Shown here: positions 1-8,862 of the stretch, in pieces
How positions within the stretch are numbered: position 1 is the stretch's first letter
Layout: each line of letters begins with the position of its first letter
Assembly: GCA_023423695.1 (NCBI GenBank)
Contig: JAFAFA010000134.1
Location: 1-14,947 of the forward strand
Length of the DNA: 14,947 nt
Origin: Pseudomonadota bacterium
GTDB lineage: Bacteria; Pseudomonadota; Alphaproteobacteria; Azospirillales; Azospirillaceae
Direction: 5' to 3'
Made by a program: the position numbers and the translations under genes
The notes under the pieces: generated by a model
Seen by the model: only the letters and a program-made list of their open reading frames with translations
Database searches by the model: none
Told to the model about the DNA's origin: nothing

Positions 1-1
1 G

Positions 2-577
2 GCTGCGCCCGAGCCGGCGCCTGGGTTGCCCGTCCTGCCGCCCGGCACCCCGCAGGCGCAGACGCCGACCACCCAGTTGCCGCCTGCCGCCGGGGCCGCG
101 ACCAAGCCGCAGCAGCCGGCCGCCGTTCCGGCAAAGCCCGCCGCGGCTCCGCAGCAGCAGGTCGCCGCGGTGAAGCCGCCGGCCGCTCTGCCGCCCCCGG
201 CGCAGCAGCAGAACGCGGCACCCTCGGTCGGTCAGCTGATCGCCAAGCTGGAGGCGGCATCGTTGCCCGCCGCCCCGGCCAAGGCGGCGCCCCAGCCGGC
301 GAAGGCCGTCCCGGCCGTGAGCGGCGGCAGCGGAAGCTGGCGCATCCAGCTCGCCTCGGTGCGCAGCGAGGGCGAGGCCGCGGCTGAATGGCGCCGGATC
401 GCCGGGCGCCACCCGGATGCATTGGGTGGCCTGTCGATGCAGGTCGCCAGGGTCGATCTGGGCGACAAGGGCGTGTTCTATCGGGTGCAGGGCACCGGCG
501 CCGACGAGGCGCGGGCGAAGTCGGTCTGCGCCCAGCTGCGCGCGCAAAATGTGGGGTGTGTGGTTGTCCGTCCCTAG
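2..577 (+). CDS. SPOR domain-containing protein, 3' part (5' end outside window)
   Basis: The reading frame is open to the left edge, so the start codon and any membrane anchor lie outside. About 191 residues are visible. Roughly the first 110 are a low-complexity linker rich in Pro, Ala and Gln. The last 80 or so, from a GSWRIQLASV-like segment to a VVVRP end, match a SPOR domain, with its alternating beta strands and the 'YRVQ' core. SPOR domains bind denuded septal glycan in the periplasm, usually on an inner-membrane protein with one N-terminal anchor and a long disordered linker, as in DedD or FtsN. In many alphaproteobacteria such a gene lies between argS and nagZ, which fits nagZ following here. 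The stop is TAG at 575-577. Its exact role in division cannot be told from this fragment. Confidence 0.9.
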   Translation, partial: AAPEPAPGLPVLPPGTPQAQTPTTQLPPAAGAATKPQQPAAVPAKPAAAPQQQVAAVKPPAALPPPAQQQNAAPSVGQLIAKLEAASLPAAPAKAAPQPAKAVPAVSGGSGSWRIQLASVRSEGEAAAEWRRIAGRHPDALGGLSMQVARVDLGDKGVFYRVQGTGADEARAKSVCAQLRAQNVGCVVVRP

Positions 578-611
578 TTTCTCGGGCTCCGATTCCGTGG
601 GCCTCAGTTCG

Positions 612-1652
612 GTGAGTTCCACACCGGTTGCCCACCCGCGCGCGGTCGTTTTCGGCTGCGCCGGGCTGGAGGTGACGCCCGACGAGGCCGCCTTCTTCCG
701 CGCTGCCGATCCGCTCGGCTTCATCCTGTTCCGCCGCAACTGCGACAGCCGCGACCAGATGCGCCGGCTGGTCGACGATCTGCGCGCCAGTGTCGGCCGG
801 CCGGATGCCCCCGTCCTGATCGATCAGGAGGGCGGCCGCGTCGCGCGCATGCGCCCGCCGCATTGGCCGGCCCATCCGCCGATGGGCGTCATCGGCGCGC
901 TGGCCGGGCGCGATGCGGACGCCGGGCGCGAGGCCGCCTGGATCAACGGTCGGCTGCTCGCCCACATGCTGGCGGAGGTCGGCATCACGGTGGATTGCGC
1001 GCCGGTGTGCGACGTTCCGGTGGAGGGCGCGCACGATATCATCGGCGACCGCGCCTTCTCGCGCGACCCCGCCGTGGTGATCGCGCTGGCCCGCGCCACC
1101 GCAGACGGCCTGCTGGCCGGCGGCGTGCTGCCGGTGATCAAGCACATCCCCGGCCATGGCCGCGCCTTCGCCGACAGCCATGCCGAGCTGCCGGTGGTGG
1201 AGGCCGACCGCGCGTCACTGGAGGCCACCGACTTCGCACCCTTCCGTACGCTGGCCGATTTGCCGCTGGCGATGGTCGCGCATGTGGTGCTGAAGGCGAT
1301 CGACCCGACCGCCCCGGCCAGCACCTCTCCCATCGTGGTGCGCGAGGTGGTGCGGGGGCCGTCCATCGGTTTCGGCGGGCTGCTGTTCAGCGACGACCTG
1401 TCGATGAACGCGCTGCAGGGCGATCCCCGCGCCAGGGCCGAAGCGGTGCTGGCGGCGGGCATGGATGTCGTGCTCCACTGCAACGGCGATCTGGACGAGA
1501 TGCGGTCGCTGCTCGGCGCCGTTCCGGTGTTGAGCGGCGCCGCGGCGGAACGTTGGGCGCGGGCCGAGGCGATGCGCCATGCGCCGGAACCCGCGGACAT
1601 CGCGGCATTGACGAATCGGCTGGCCGAGCTTCTCGGTACGGCCCAGATCTGA
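612..1652 (+). CDS. nagZ: Beta-N-acetylhexosaminidase NagZ (GH3)
   Basis: Cytosolic glycoside hydrolase family 3 enzyme that removes GlcNAc from GlcNAc-1,6-anhydroMurNAc peptides during peptidoglycan recycling. About 346 residues from the chosen start, close to the usual 340. Visible motifs: an AVVFGCAGLE N-terminal strand; IDQEGGRV near residues 70-77; the KHIPGHG loop with the downstream Asp188-Ser-His190 dyad that serves as acid/base; DRAFSRDP; and SDDLSM near 260-265, whose first Asp (261) is the expected nucleophile. The start is uncertain. GTG 612 leaves about 10 residues before the first strand, as in relatives. GTG 597 and ATG 549 (which would overlap the SPOR gene by 29 nt) are also in frame, and none has a clear Shine-Dalgarno. 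The family and active site are secure; substrate use is inferred from the family. Confidence 0.95.
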   Translation: MSSTPVAHPRAVVFGCAGLEVTPDEAAFFRAADPLGFILFRRNCDSRDQMRRLVDDLRASVGRPDAPVLIDQEGGRVARMRPPHWPAHPPMGVIGALAGRDADAGREAAWINGRLLAHMLAEVGITVDCAPVCDVPVEGAHDIIGDRAFSRDPAVVIALARATADGLLAGGVLPVIKHIPGHGRAFADSHAELPVVEADRASLEATDFAPFRTLADLPLAMVAHVVLKAIDPTAPASTSPIVVREVVRGPSIGFGGLLFSDDLSMNALQGDPRARAEAVLAAGMDVVLHCNGDLDEMRSLLGAVPVLSGAAAERWARAEAMRHAPEPADIAALTNRLAELLGTAQI

Positions 1653-1668
1653 CGGACGGGAGCGGACG

Positions 1669-2346
1669 ATGGAGGAATGGATCTTCCAGGTGACGGCCGT
1701 GGCCCTGCCGGCCATCATCGCCATCACCCTGCACGAGGCGGCGCACGGCTTCGTCGCGTGGCGGCTGGGCGACGACACCGCCTATCGGCTGGGGCGGGTC
1801 ACCTTCAACCCGATCCGGCACATCGATCCGTTCGGCACAGTCCTGCTGCCGGCGCTGATGTATTTCACCACCGGCTTCGTCTTCGGCTGGGCCAAGCCGG
1901 TGCCGGTGAACTTCGCCCGGCTGGACCATCCGCGCCGCGACATGGTGTGGGTGGCGCTGGCCGGTCCGGGGACCAACTTCCTGCTGGCGGTGGCGTCGGC
2001 GGTGATCTGGCGGCTGGTCAATCCGGAGAACAGTTTGGTCGAGTTGTGGATCCGCTCCGCCGCCGAGGTGTCGGTGCTGGTCAACGTCATCCTGATGGTC
2101 TTCAACCTGATCCCGCTTCCGCCGCTGGACGGCGGGCGGGTGGCGGTCGGCATCCTGCCGGATTTCCTGGCGGTGCCGCTGGCCCGGCTGGAACGCTTCG
2201 GCCTGCTGATCCTGATGGCGGCCTTCTTCCTGCTGCCGATGCTGGGGCGCCAGATCGGCATGGATCTCAGCGTCATGCATTGGGTCCTGGGGCCGCCGGT
2301 GGACGCGGTGATCGACTTCATCCGCATCCTGACCGGCAACGACTGA
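1669..2346 (+). CDS. Site-2-type membrane zinc metalloprotease (M50 family)
   Basis: 225-residue polytopic membrane protein of the minimal M50 (site-2 protease) type, with no PDZ domain. The zinc-binding HEAAH motif is at residues 22-26 in the first hydrophobic segment. The third ligand is expected at Asp154 in NLIPLPPLDGGR, the family's N-x-x-P...DG motif. A LAGPGTNFLLA segment lies near 97-107. Hydrophobic stretches near 5-21, 54-75, 94-114, 134-153 and 178-192 give about five membrane spans. Such enzymes cut transmembrane helices within the bilayer; the substrate of this one is unknown. The start ATG has a good GGGAG Shine-Dalgarno at 1658-1662. It lies 16 nt after nagZ and 10 nt before scpA, so it is probably co-transcribed with both. 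All catalytic residues are present. Confidence 0.93.
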   Translation: MEEWIFQVTAVALPAIIAITLHEAAHGFVAWRLGDDTAYRLGRVTFNPIRHIDPFGTVLLPALMYFTTGFVFGWAKPVPVNFARLDHPRRDMVWVALAGPGTNFLLAVASAVIWRLVNPENSLVELWIRSAAEVSVLVNVILMVFNLIPLPPLDGGRVAVGILPDFLAVPLARLERFGLLILMAAFFLLPMLGRQIGMDLSVMHWVLGPPVDAVIDFIRILTGND

Positions 2347-2356
2347 AGGTTTTCCA

Positions 2357-3169
2357 ATGGCCGAATTGCTGGCCGAGATGACGGCCGACGCCGCGAATGC
2401 GGCGTCGTCGCCGTCCGAACAGCTGTTGCTGGTTCTGGACGGGTTCGAGGGGCCGCTCGACATGCTGCTGGCGCTGGGCCGCGACCAGAAGGTCGACCTG
2501 ACGCGCATCTCCATCCTGGAACTGGCCGACCAGTATCTTGCCTTCGTTGCGGAGGCGCGGAAGGTGCGGCTGGAACTGGCGGCCGACTATCTGGTGATGG
2601 CGGCGTGGCTGGCCTACCTCAAGTCGCGCCTGCTGCTGCCCGAACCGGAGGGGGAGGAGCCGTCCGGCGAGGACATGGCTGCGGCGCTGGCCTTCCAGCT
2701 CCAGCGGCTGGAAGCGATGAAGGGGGTTGCCGAGACGCTGTTCGCCCGCCCGCGGCTGGGCATCGACGTCCACCCCCGCGGTGCGCCGGAGGATTTGGAT
2801 CTGCGCCGCAAGTCGGTCTATGAGGTCACGCTGTTCGACCTGCTGCGCGCCTATGGTCAGCAACGTGCCCGCAAGGAGGCCGGCGTCCTGCATATCGCCC
2901 CGGTCCGGCTCTATTCCATGGAGGAGGCGGTGCAGCGCCTGTCTTCGCTGCTCGGTCACATGCCGGATTGGGCGACGCTGGCCAGCTTCCTGCCGGGCGG
3001 CGAGGGCGGCGGGCTGCTGAGCCGCTCCGCCTTGGCCGCCCATTTCGCCGCGACGCTGGAACTGGCGAAGGCCGGCCGGGTGGAACTGCGCCAGGAGGGC
3101 GCCTTCGCCCCGCTCTATGTCCGCGGACGCCGGGCCGGCGATACACCCGCGGACCCATCGGATTCTTGA
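2357..3169 (+). CDS. scpA: Segregation and condensation protein ScpA (kleisin)
   Basis: 270-residue kleisin subunit that bridges the two SMC heads and binds ScpB in the bacterial condensin used for chromosome compaction and segregation. The N-terminal signature DGFEGPLDMLL is at residues 28-38, followed by the conserved helix around YLVMAAWLAYLKSRLLLP (78-95). An acidic linker comes next. The C-terminal winged-helix part (SMEEAVQRL to PLYVRG) would contact the SMC head. About 20 extra residues precede the usual start of the domain. The Shine-Dalgarno TGAAGG at 2344-2349 uses the stop codon of the upstream protease gene, which supports the chosen ATG and translational coupling. The scpB start lies 5 nt downstream. 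Assignment is secure from the motif and the pairing with scpB. Confidence 0.96.
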   Translation: MAELLAEMTADAANAASSPSEQLLLVLDGFEGPLDMLLALGRDQKVDLTRISILELADQYLAFVAEARKVRLELAADYLVMAAWLAYLKSRLLLPEPEGEEPSGEDMAAALAFQLQRLEAMKGVAETLFARPRLGIDVHPRGAPEDLDLRRKSVYEVTLFDLLRAYGQQRARKEAGVLHIAPVRLYSMEEAVQRLSSLLGHMPDWATLASFLPGGEGGGLLSRSALAAHFAATLELAKAGRVELRQEGAFAPLYVRGRRAGDTPADPSDS

Positions 3170-3174
3170 GGACC

Positions 3175-3807
3175 ATGATCAAGGAAGTCACCGACGCCCA
3201 GGAGGCGGAGGCCCGCATCGGCCGGCTGCGCCTGCTGGAAGCGCTGCTGTTCGCCTCGGCGGAACCGCTGGACGAGGAGACGCTGGCCGGCCGGGTCGGG
3301 CCGGAGGTCGGCCTGCTGCTGGAGGAACTGCGCGCCCATTACGCCCCGCGCGGCGTCAATCTGGTGCGTACCGGCGGCGGCTGGGCCTTCCGCACGGCGG
3401 TCGATCTGGCGCCCGAGTTGCGCCGGGAGGAGGAGGTGTCGCGCAAGCTGTCGCGCGCGGCCATCGAAACCCTGGCGATCATCGCCTATCACCAGCCGGT
3501 GACCAGGGGAGAGATCGAATCCATCCGCGGCGTGGCGACCAGCAAGGGCACGCTCGACCTGTTGATGGAGCATGGCTGGATCCGGCCGGGCAAGCGGCGG
3601 GAGACGCCGGGCCGGCCGCTGACCTGGATCACCACCGACCATTTCCTCGACCATTTCGGGCTGGAAAGCCTGCGTGACCTGCCCAGCGTCGATGAGCTTC
3701 GCGCCACCGGCCTGCTGGACAGCCGCCCGGTGCTTCTGGGGCTCGGGACCGCCGGGGACGACGGCGGCTTTGCCGCTGCGGGAGACGATGGCGAGGGGGA
3801 GACGTGA
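3175..3807 (+). CDS. scpB: Segregation and condensation protein ScpB
   Basis: 210-residue winged-helix protein that dimerises on ScpA in the SMC-ScpAB complex. The first winged helix begins at RLLEALLFASAEPLDEETL (18-36). The second carries the family signature IAYHQPVTRGEIESIRGV (103-120) and continues to about residue 160. The tail is Gly/Asp-rich and probably disordered. ATG 3175 was chosen because a GAGGA Shine-Dalgarno (3168-3172) overlaps the scpA stop codon, and because translation upstream of it in this frame does not resemble the family. The gap to scpA is 5 nt, so the pair is almost certainly translated from one message. The next gene, tatA, is 154 nt away. Confidence 0.96.
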   Translation: MIKEVTDAQEAEARIGRLRLLEALLFASAEPLDEETLAGRVGPEVGLLLEELRAHYAPRGVNLVRTGGGWAFRTAVDLAPELRREEEVSRKLSRAAIETLAIIAYHQPVTRGEIESIRGVATSKGTLDLLMEHGWIRPGKRRETPGRPLTWITTDHFLDHFGLESLRDLPSVDELRATGLLDSRPVLLGLGTAGDDGGFAAAGDDGEGET

Positions 3808-3890
3808 GCTGAGCAGCGATTTTCGGGCGGGCCCCTCGCGAATTCCCGTGAAACCTCAATGACAACCGGTTAAGGATGGTGGGGCGAACG

Positions 3891-3919
3891 TTGCGGCCCA
3901 ATGGCCTTTCTGCCATAGT
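3891..3919 (+). promoter_or_regulatory. Candidate sigma-70-type promoter for tatABC
   Basis: In the 154-nt gap between scpB and tatA, TTGCGG (3891-3896) and CATAGT (3914-3919) are separated by exactly 17 nt. Each is a partial match to the -35 and -10 consensus (3 of 6 and 4 of 6). It leaves about 35 nt of leader before tatA. No intrinsic terminator with a T-run is visible after scpB, so read-through from the scp genes is also possible. The rest of the gap shows nothing I can name. Confidence 0.35.
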
Positions 3920-3961
3920 GCCGGCCCGCCGCAAAGGCCGTTCAAACGTGATAGGCGCGCC

Positions 3962-4201
3962 ATGGGTTCTTTCAGCATCTGGCACTGGATCATCGTTCTA
4001 CTGATCGTTCTTCTCCTGTTTGGCGCTGGAAAGTTGCCGAAGGTGATGGGCGATCTCGCCAAGGGCGTGAAGTCCTTCAAGGCGGGCCTGCAGGACGACA
4101 GTGATGACGCCGCGTCCGGCGCCAATGCCAAGGTCATCCCGAACCAGCCGGCCAACACGGCCGAATCCGCGGCCAAAAAGGACGAGGCGGTCCGCAACTG
4201 A
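3962..4201 (+). CDS. tatA: Sec-independent translocase subunit TatA
   Basis: 79-residue subunit that oligomerises at TatBC to form the path for folded proteins carrying a twin-arginine signal. One N-terminal transmembrane helix (about residues 5-20) with a polar His at position 8 is followed by the FG hinge (20-21). Then come GKLPKVMGDLAKGVKSFK, the amphipathic helix, and a charged, disordered tail. Length and layout are normal for alphaproteobacterial TatA. TatA rather than TatB is indicated by the FGAGKLP hinge, the short tail and the first place in the operon. The Shine-Dalgarno is weak (ATAGGC region). It is followed by tatB after 77 nt. Confidence 0.96.
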   Translation: MGSFSIWHWIIVLLIVLLLFGAGKLPKVMGDLAKGVKSFKAGLQDDSDDAASGANAKVIPNQPANTAESAAKKDEAVRN

Positions 4202-4207
4202 CCGGCG

Positions 4208-4244
4208 GGCGCGCGGGGGCCTTCGTGGGTCCCGTTCGCGCGCC
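4208..4244 (+). repeat. GC-rich hairpin in the tatA-tatB intergenic gap
   Basis: GGCGCGCG (4208-4215) is the exact reverse complement of CGCGCGCC (4237-4244). The stem can be extended by GGG (4216-4218) with CCC (4231-4233) across a 3-nt bulge. No T-run follows, so it is not an intrinsic terminator. A stem of this kind between a very abundant subunit (TatA) and a scarce one (TatB) could protect the tatA 3' end from exonucleases or damp read-through. That role is inference. Confidence 0.55.
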
Positions 4245-4278
4245 ATCCTGCCCACCGCATTCGTGAAGCCGGAAGAAC

Positions 4279-4821
4279 ATGTTCGACATCGCTTGGTCCG
4301 AACTGATGGTGATCGCCGTCATCGCCCTTGTGGTCATCGGGCCCAAGGATCTGCCCAAGGCGATCTTCACGCTCGGCAAATGGGTGCGTAAGGCGAGAGG
4401 CGTCGCGCGCGAATTCCAGACCCACATCGACGACATGATGCGGGAGACCGAGTTGGACGAGCTTCGCAAGGAAGCCCTGAAGACCCGTGACCTGAACATC
4501 AAGAAGATGATGGAGGACACCATCGACCCGAAGGGGGAGGTGGGGAAGGCCTTCGATCCCAAGGGCTTCGACGTGGGGCTGAACGGCCATGCCGGCAGCA
4601 CCCCGGAACCGGACCTGCCCCAGGCGCCGGTACCGGCGACTCCTGCGGTGGCCGACAGTACGCCGCCGTCCGCCGCCCCGTCGCCGATCACCACCCAGCC
4701 GCCGCAGCCGGCCGCCGTGCAGCCGGGCCCGGTGCAATCCGCCCCGGTGCAGCCGGCAACTCAACCGGCAGCCCAGCCGGCCGAAGTGGCCTCCGCCCAG
4801 TCCACCGATAAGCAGACCTAA
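4279..4821 (+). CDS. tatB: Sec-independent translocase subunit TatB
   Basis: 180-residue partner of TatC in the twin-arginine signal receptor complex. The N-terminus MFDIAWSEL carries the conserved Glu8, then a single transmembrane helix to about residue 20, the GP hinge (21-22) and KDLPKAIFTLGKWVRKAR, the amphipathic helix. These features identify TatB rather than TatA. A charged alpha-helical region runs to about residue 95. The last 80 or so residues are a Pro/Ala/Gln-rich tail with repeated V/A/T-Q-P units, probably disordered and free in the cytoplasm. A GGAAG Shine-Dalgarno lies close before the ATG (4271-4275). tatC starts 15 nt after the stop. Confidence 0.95.
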   Translation: MFDIAWSELMVIAVIALVVIGPKDLPKAIFTLGKWVRKARGVAREFQTHIDDMMRETELDELRKEALKTRDLNIKKMMEDTIDPKGEVGKAFDPKGFDVGLNGHAGSTPEPDLPQAPVPATPAVADSTPPSAAPSPITTQPPQPAAVQPGPVQSAPVQPATQPAAQPAEVASAQSTDKQT

Positions 4822-4836
4822 AGTCGAAGACGGACC

Positions 4837-5628
4837 ATGACCGGCGAAACGCATCAGGACGAACTCGAAGACAGCAAGATGCCGCTGATCGATCATCTGA
4901 TCGAGCTGCGGAACCGGCTGATGTGGTCGGTCGGCGCCATCCTGATCGCCTTTCTGCTGTGCTACGCCGTGTCGGACCGGATCTATAATTTCCTGGTCCA
5001 GCCGCTTGCCGACCTGCTGGCGGGGCAGGGGCGCCGGATGATCTACACCGGCCTGACGGAAGCCTTCTTCACCTATGTGAAGGTGGCGTTCTGGGCCGGC
5101 TGCTTCATCTCCTTCCCGATCATCGCCAGCCAGATCTGGATGTTCGTGGCGCCGGGCCTGTACAAGCACGAGCGCAAGGCGTTCCTGCCCTTCCTGGTGG
5201 CGACCCCGGTGATGTTCCTGACCGGTGCGGCCATCGTCTATTACTTCATCTTCCCGATGGCCTGGCGCTTCTTCCTGGGCTTCGAGTTCCACCCCGGCGG
5301 CGACGGCAACGCCCTGCCCATCGAGTTCGAGGCACGCGTCGGCGAATACCTGCATCTGGTGATGTCGCTGATCTTCGCCTTCGGCATCGCCTTCCAGTTG
5401 CCGGTCCTGCTGACCCTGCTGGTGCGCGTCGGCATTATCAGCACCGACGCTCTGGCGTCGAAGCGGCGCTATGCCATCGTCGGCGCCTTCGTCGCCGCGG
5501 CGATCCTGACCCCGCCGGACGTCATCAGCCAGGTCAGCCTGGCGGTTCCGCTGATCGGGCTGTACGAGATCGCCATCATCATCGGCCGTCGCATCGAAAA
5601 GGCACGCGCCACGGCGGAGACCGAGTAA
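4837..5628 (+). CDS. tatC: Sec-independent translocase subunit TatC
   Basis: 263-residue six-helix inner-membrane protein, the core of the receptor for twin-arginine signal peptides. The cytoplasmic N-terminus has the family pattern MPLIDHLIELRNRL. The first cytoplasmic loop has IASQIWMFVAPGLYKHERK, with Glu112 matching the signal-binding Glu103 of E. coli TatC and Phe93 in ISFPI matching Phe94. The TPPD motif near residues 215-218 includes the conserved late Asp. Hydrophobic segments account for six spans and the length is typical. It sits 15 nt after tatB, completing a three-gene tat operon. In many alphaproteobacteria serS follows; here alaS does, after a 128-nt gap. Confidence 0.98.
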   Translation: MTGETHQDELEDSKMPLIDHLIELRNRLMWSVGAILIAFLLCYAVSDRIYNFLVQPLADLLAGQGRRMIYTGLTEAFFTYVKVAFWAGCFISFPIIASQIWMFVAPGLYKHERKAFLPFLVATPVMFLTGAAIVYYFIFPMAWRFFLGFEFHPGGDGNALPIEFEARVGEYLHLVMSLIFAFGIAFQLPVLLTLLVRVGIISTDALASKRRYAIVGAFVAAAILTPPDVISQVSLAVPLIGLYEIAIIIGRRIEKARATAETE

Positions 5629-5676
5629 GCCGCCGACTCTTGTCTGCTGTGACGCAGGGTAATAATCCGTCCGTCG

Positions 5677-5705
5677 TGGACATGCCGCCATTCTCGCGCT
5701 AAAAG
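5677..5705 (+). promoter_or_regulatory. Candidate promoter of alaS
   Basis: TGGACA (5677-5682, 5 of 6 to the -35 consensus) and TAAAAG (5700-5705, 4 of 6 to the -10 consensus) are 17 nt apart in the 128-nt gap after tatC. Transcription would start near 5712, giving a leader of about 45 nt that includes the GGAG ribosome site at 5743-5746. It is a hand-spotted match and is not proven. Confidence 0.5.
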
Positions 5706-5756
5706 CACGGTTCGGCCAATGGAAGGCCTTAGCCGCGCACCCGGAGCCTTGACCGT

Positions 5757-8426
<2,670 letters not shown>

Positions 8427-8439
8427 TCGTACTGAAACC

Positions 8440-8470
8440 CGGCCCCCGGTTCGCTCCGGGGGCCGTTTTT
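8440..8470 (+). terminator. Intrinsic terminator of alaS
   Basis: A perfect 10-bp GC-rich stem (8440-8449 with 8456-8465) encloses a 6-nt loop (TTCGCT) and is followed directly by five T residues (8466-8470). It begins 14 nt after the alaS stop codon. A second T-run (six T) lies a few bases further on, at about 8483-8488. Confidence 0.94.
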
Positions 8471-8502
8471 CTGTTCATGCCGTTTTTTGTCGAGGTCCGG
8501 CG

Positions 8503-8835
8503 ATGGAACTCCCGACTCTTCCCTTCACCGTGACCGACTGGGCCGCCGTCCCGGTCACCGAACATCCGGGCGAAACCGGCAAGGCGTTGTGGCGCAGCTT
8601 CCAGGCTGGGGAACTGCGGGTGCGGATGGTCGAATACACACCAGGCTATCTGGCCGATCATTGGTGCGACCGCGGCCATGTGCTGTTCGTGGTCAGCGGT
8701 GAGCTGATGACCGAGTTGAAGGACGGTCGCCGCTTCGTCCTGACCGCCGGCATGAGCTATCAGGTGTCCGATTTCGGCGATCACCCGCATCGGTCCTCGA
8801 CCGAAATCGGCGCCACCCTGTTTATCGTGGACTGA
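8503..8835 (+). CDS. DHCW-motif cupin-fold protein
   Basis: 110-residue small soluble single-domain cupin, function unknown. It contains ADHWCDRGHVLFVVSGEL (residues 51-68), the Asp-His-Trp-Cys signature that names this family, with a further His at 59. A second histidine pair, HPH (94-96), lies near the end. The His and Cys residues sit where cupins bind a metal, so a small-molecule metalloenzyme or sensor role is possible, but no substrate is known. The start ATG has GAGG at about 8492-8495. Only 32 nt separate it from the T-run of the alaS terminator. The MoxR-type ATPase gene follows after 27 nt, so the two are probably co-transcribed. Confidence 0.85.
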   Translation: MELPTLPFTVTDWAAVPVTEHPGETGKALWRSFQAGELRVRMVEYTPGYLADHWCDRGHVLFVVSGELMTELKDGRRFVLTAGMSYQVSDFGDHPHRSSTEIGATLFIVD

Positions 8836-8862
8836 AACATCGTCGCTTGAGGGAACAGGCCT

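Noticed and set aside
417..611. Upstream extension of the nagZ frame
   Set aside because: The translation is Arg/Cys-rich, unlike NagZ, and is the out-of-frame shadow of the SPOR domain.
2968..3174. Upstream extension of the scpB frame inside scpA
   Set aside because: It does not resemble ScpB, and a good Shine-Dalgarno directly precedes ATG 3175.
3808..3860. Possible terminator after scpB
   Set aside because: There are GC-rich bases near 3825-3836 but no clean stem followed by a T-run.
3856..5691. 611-codon open frame on the minus strand, opposite the tat genes
   Set aside because: It lies antisense to three clearly recognised genes. Its translation is rich in Asp, Gln, His and Arg with no known fold, as expected from high-GC codon bias mirrored onto the other strand.
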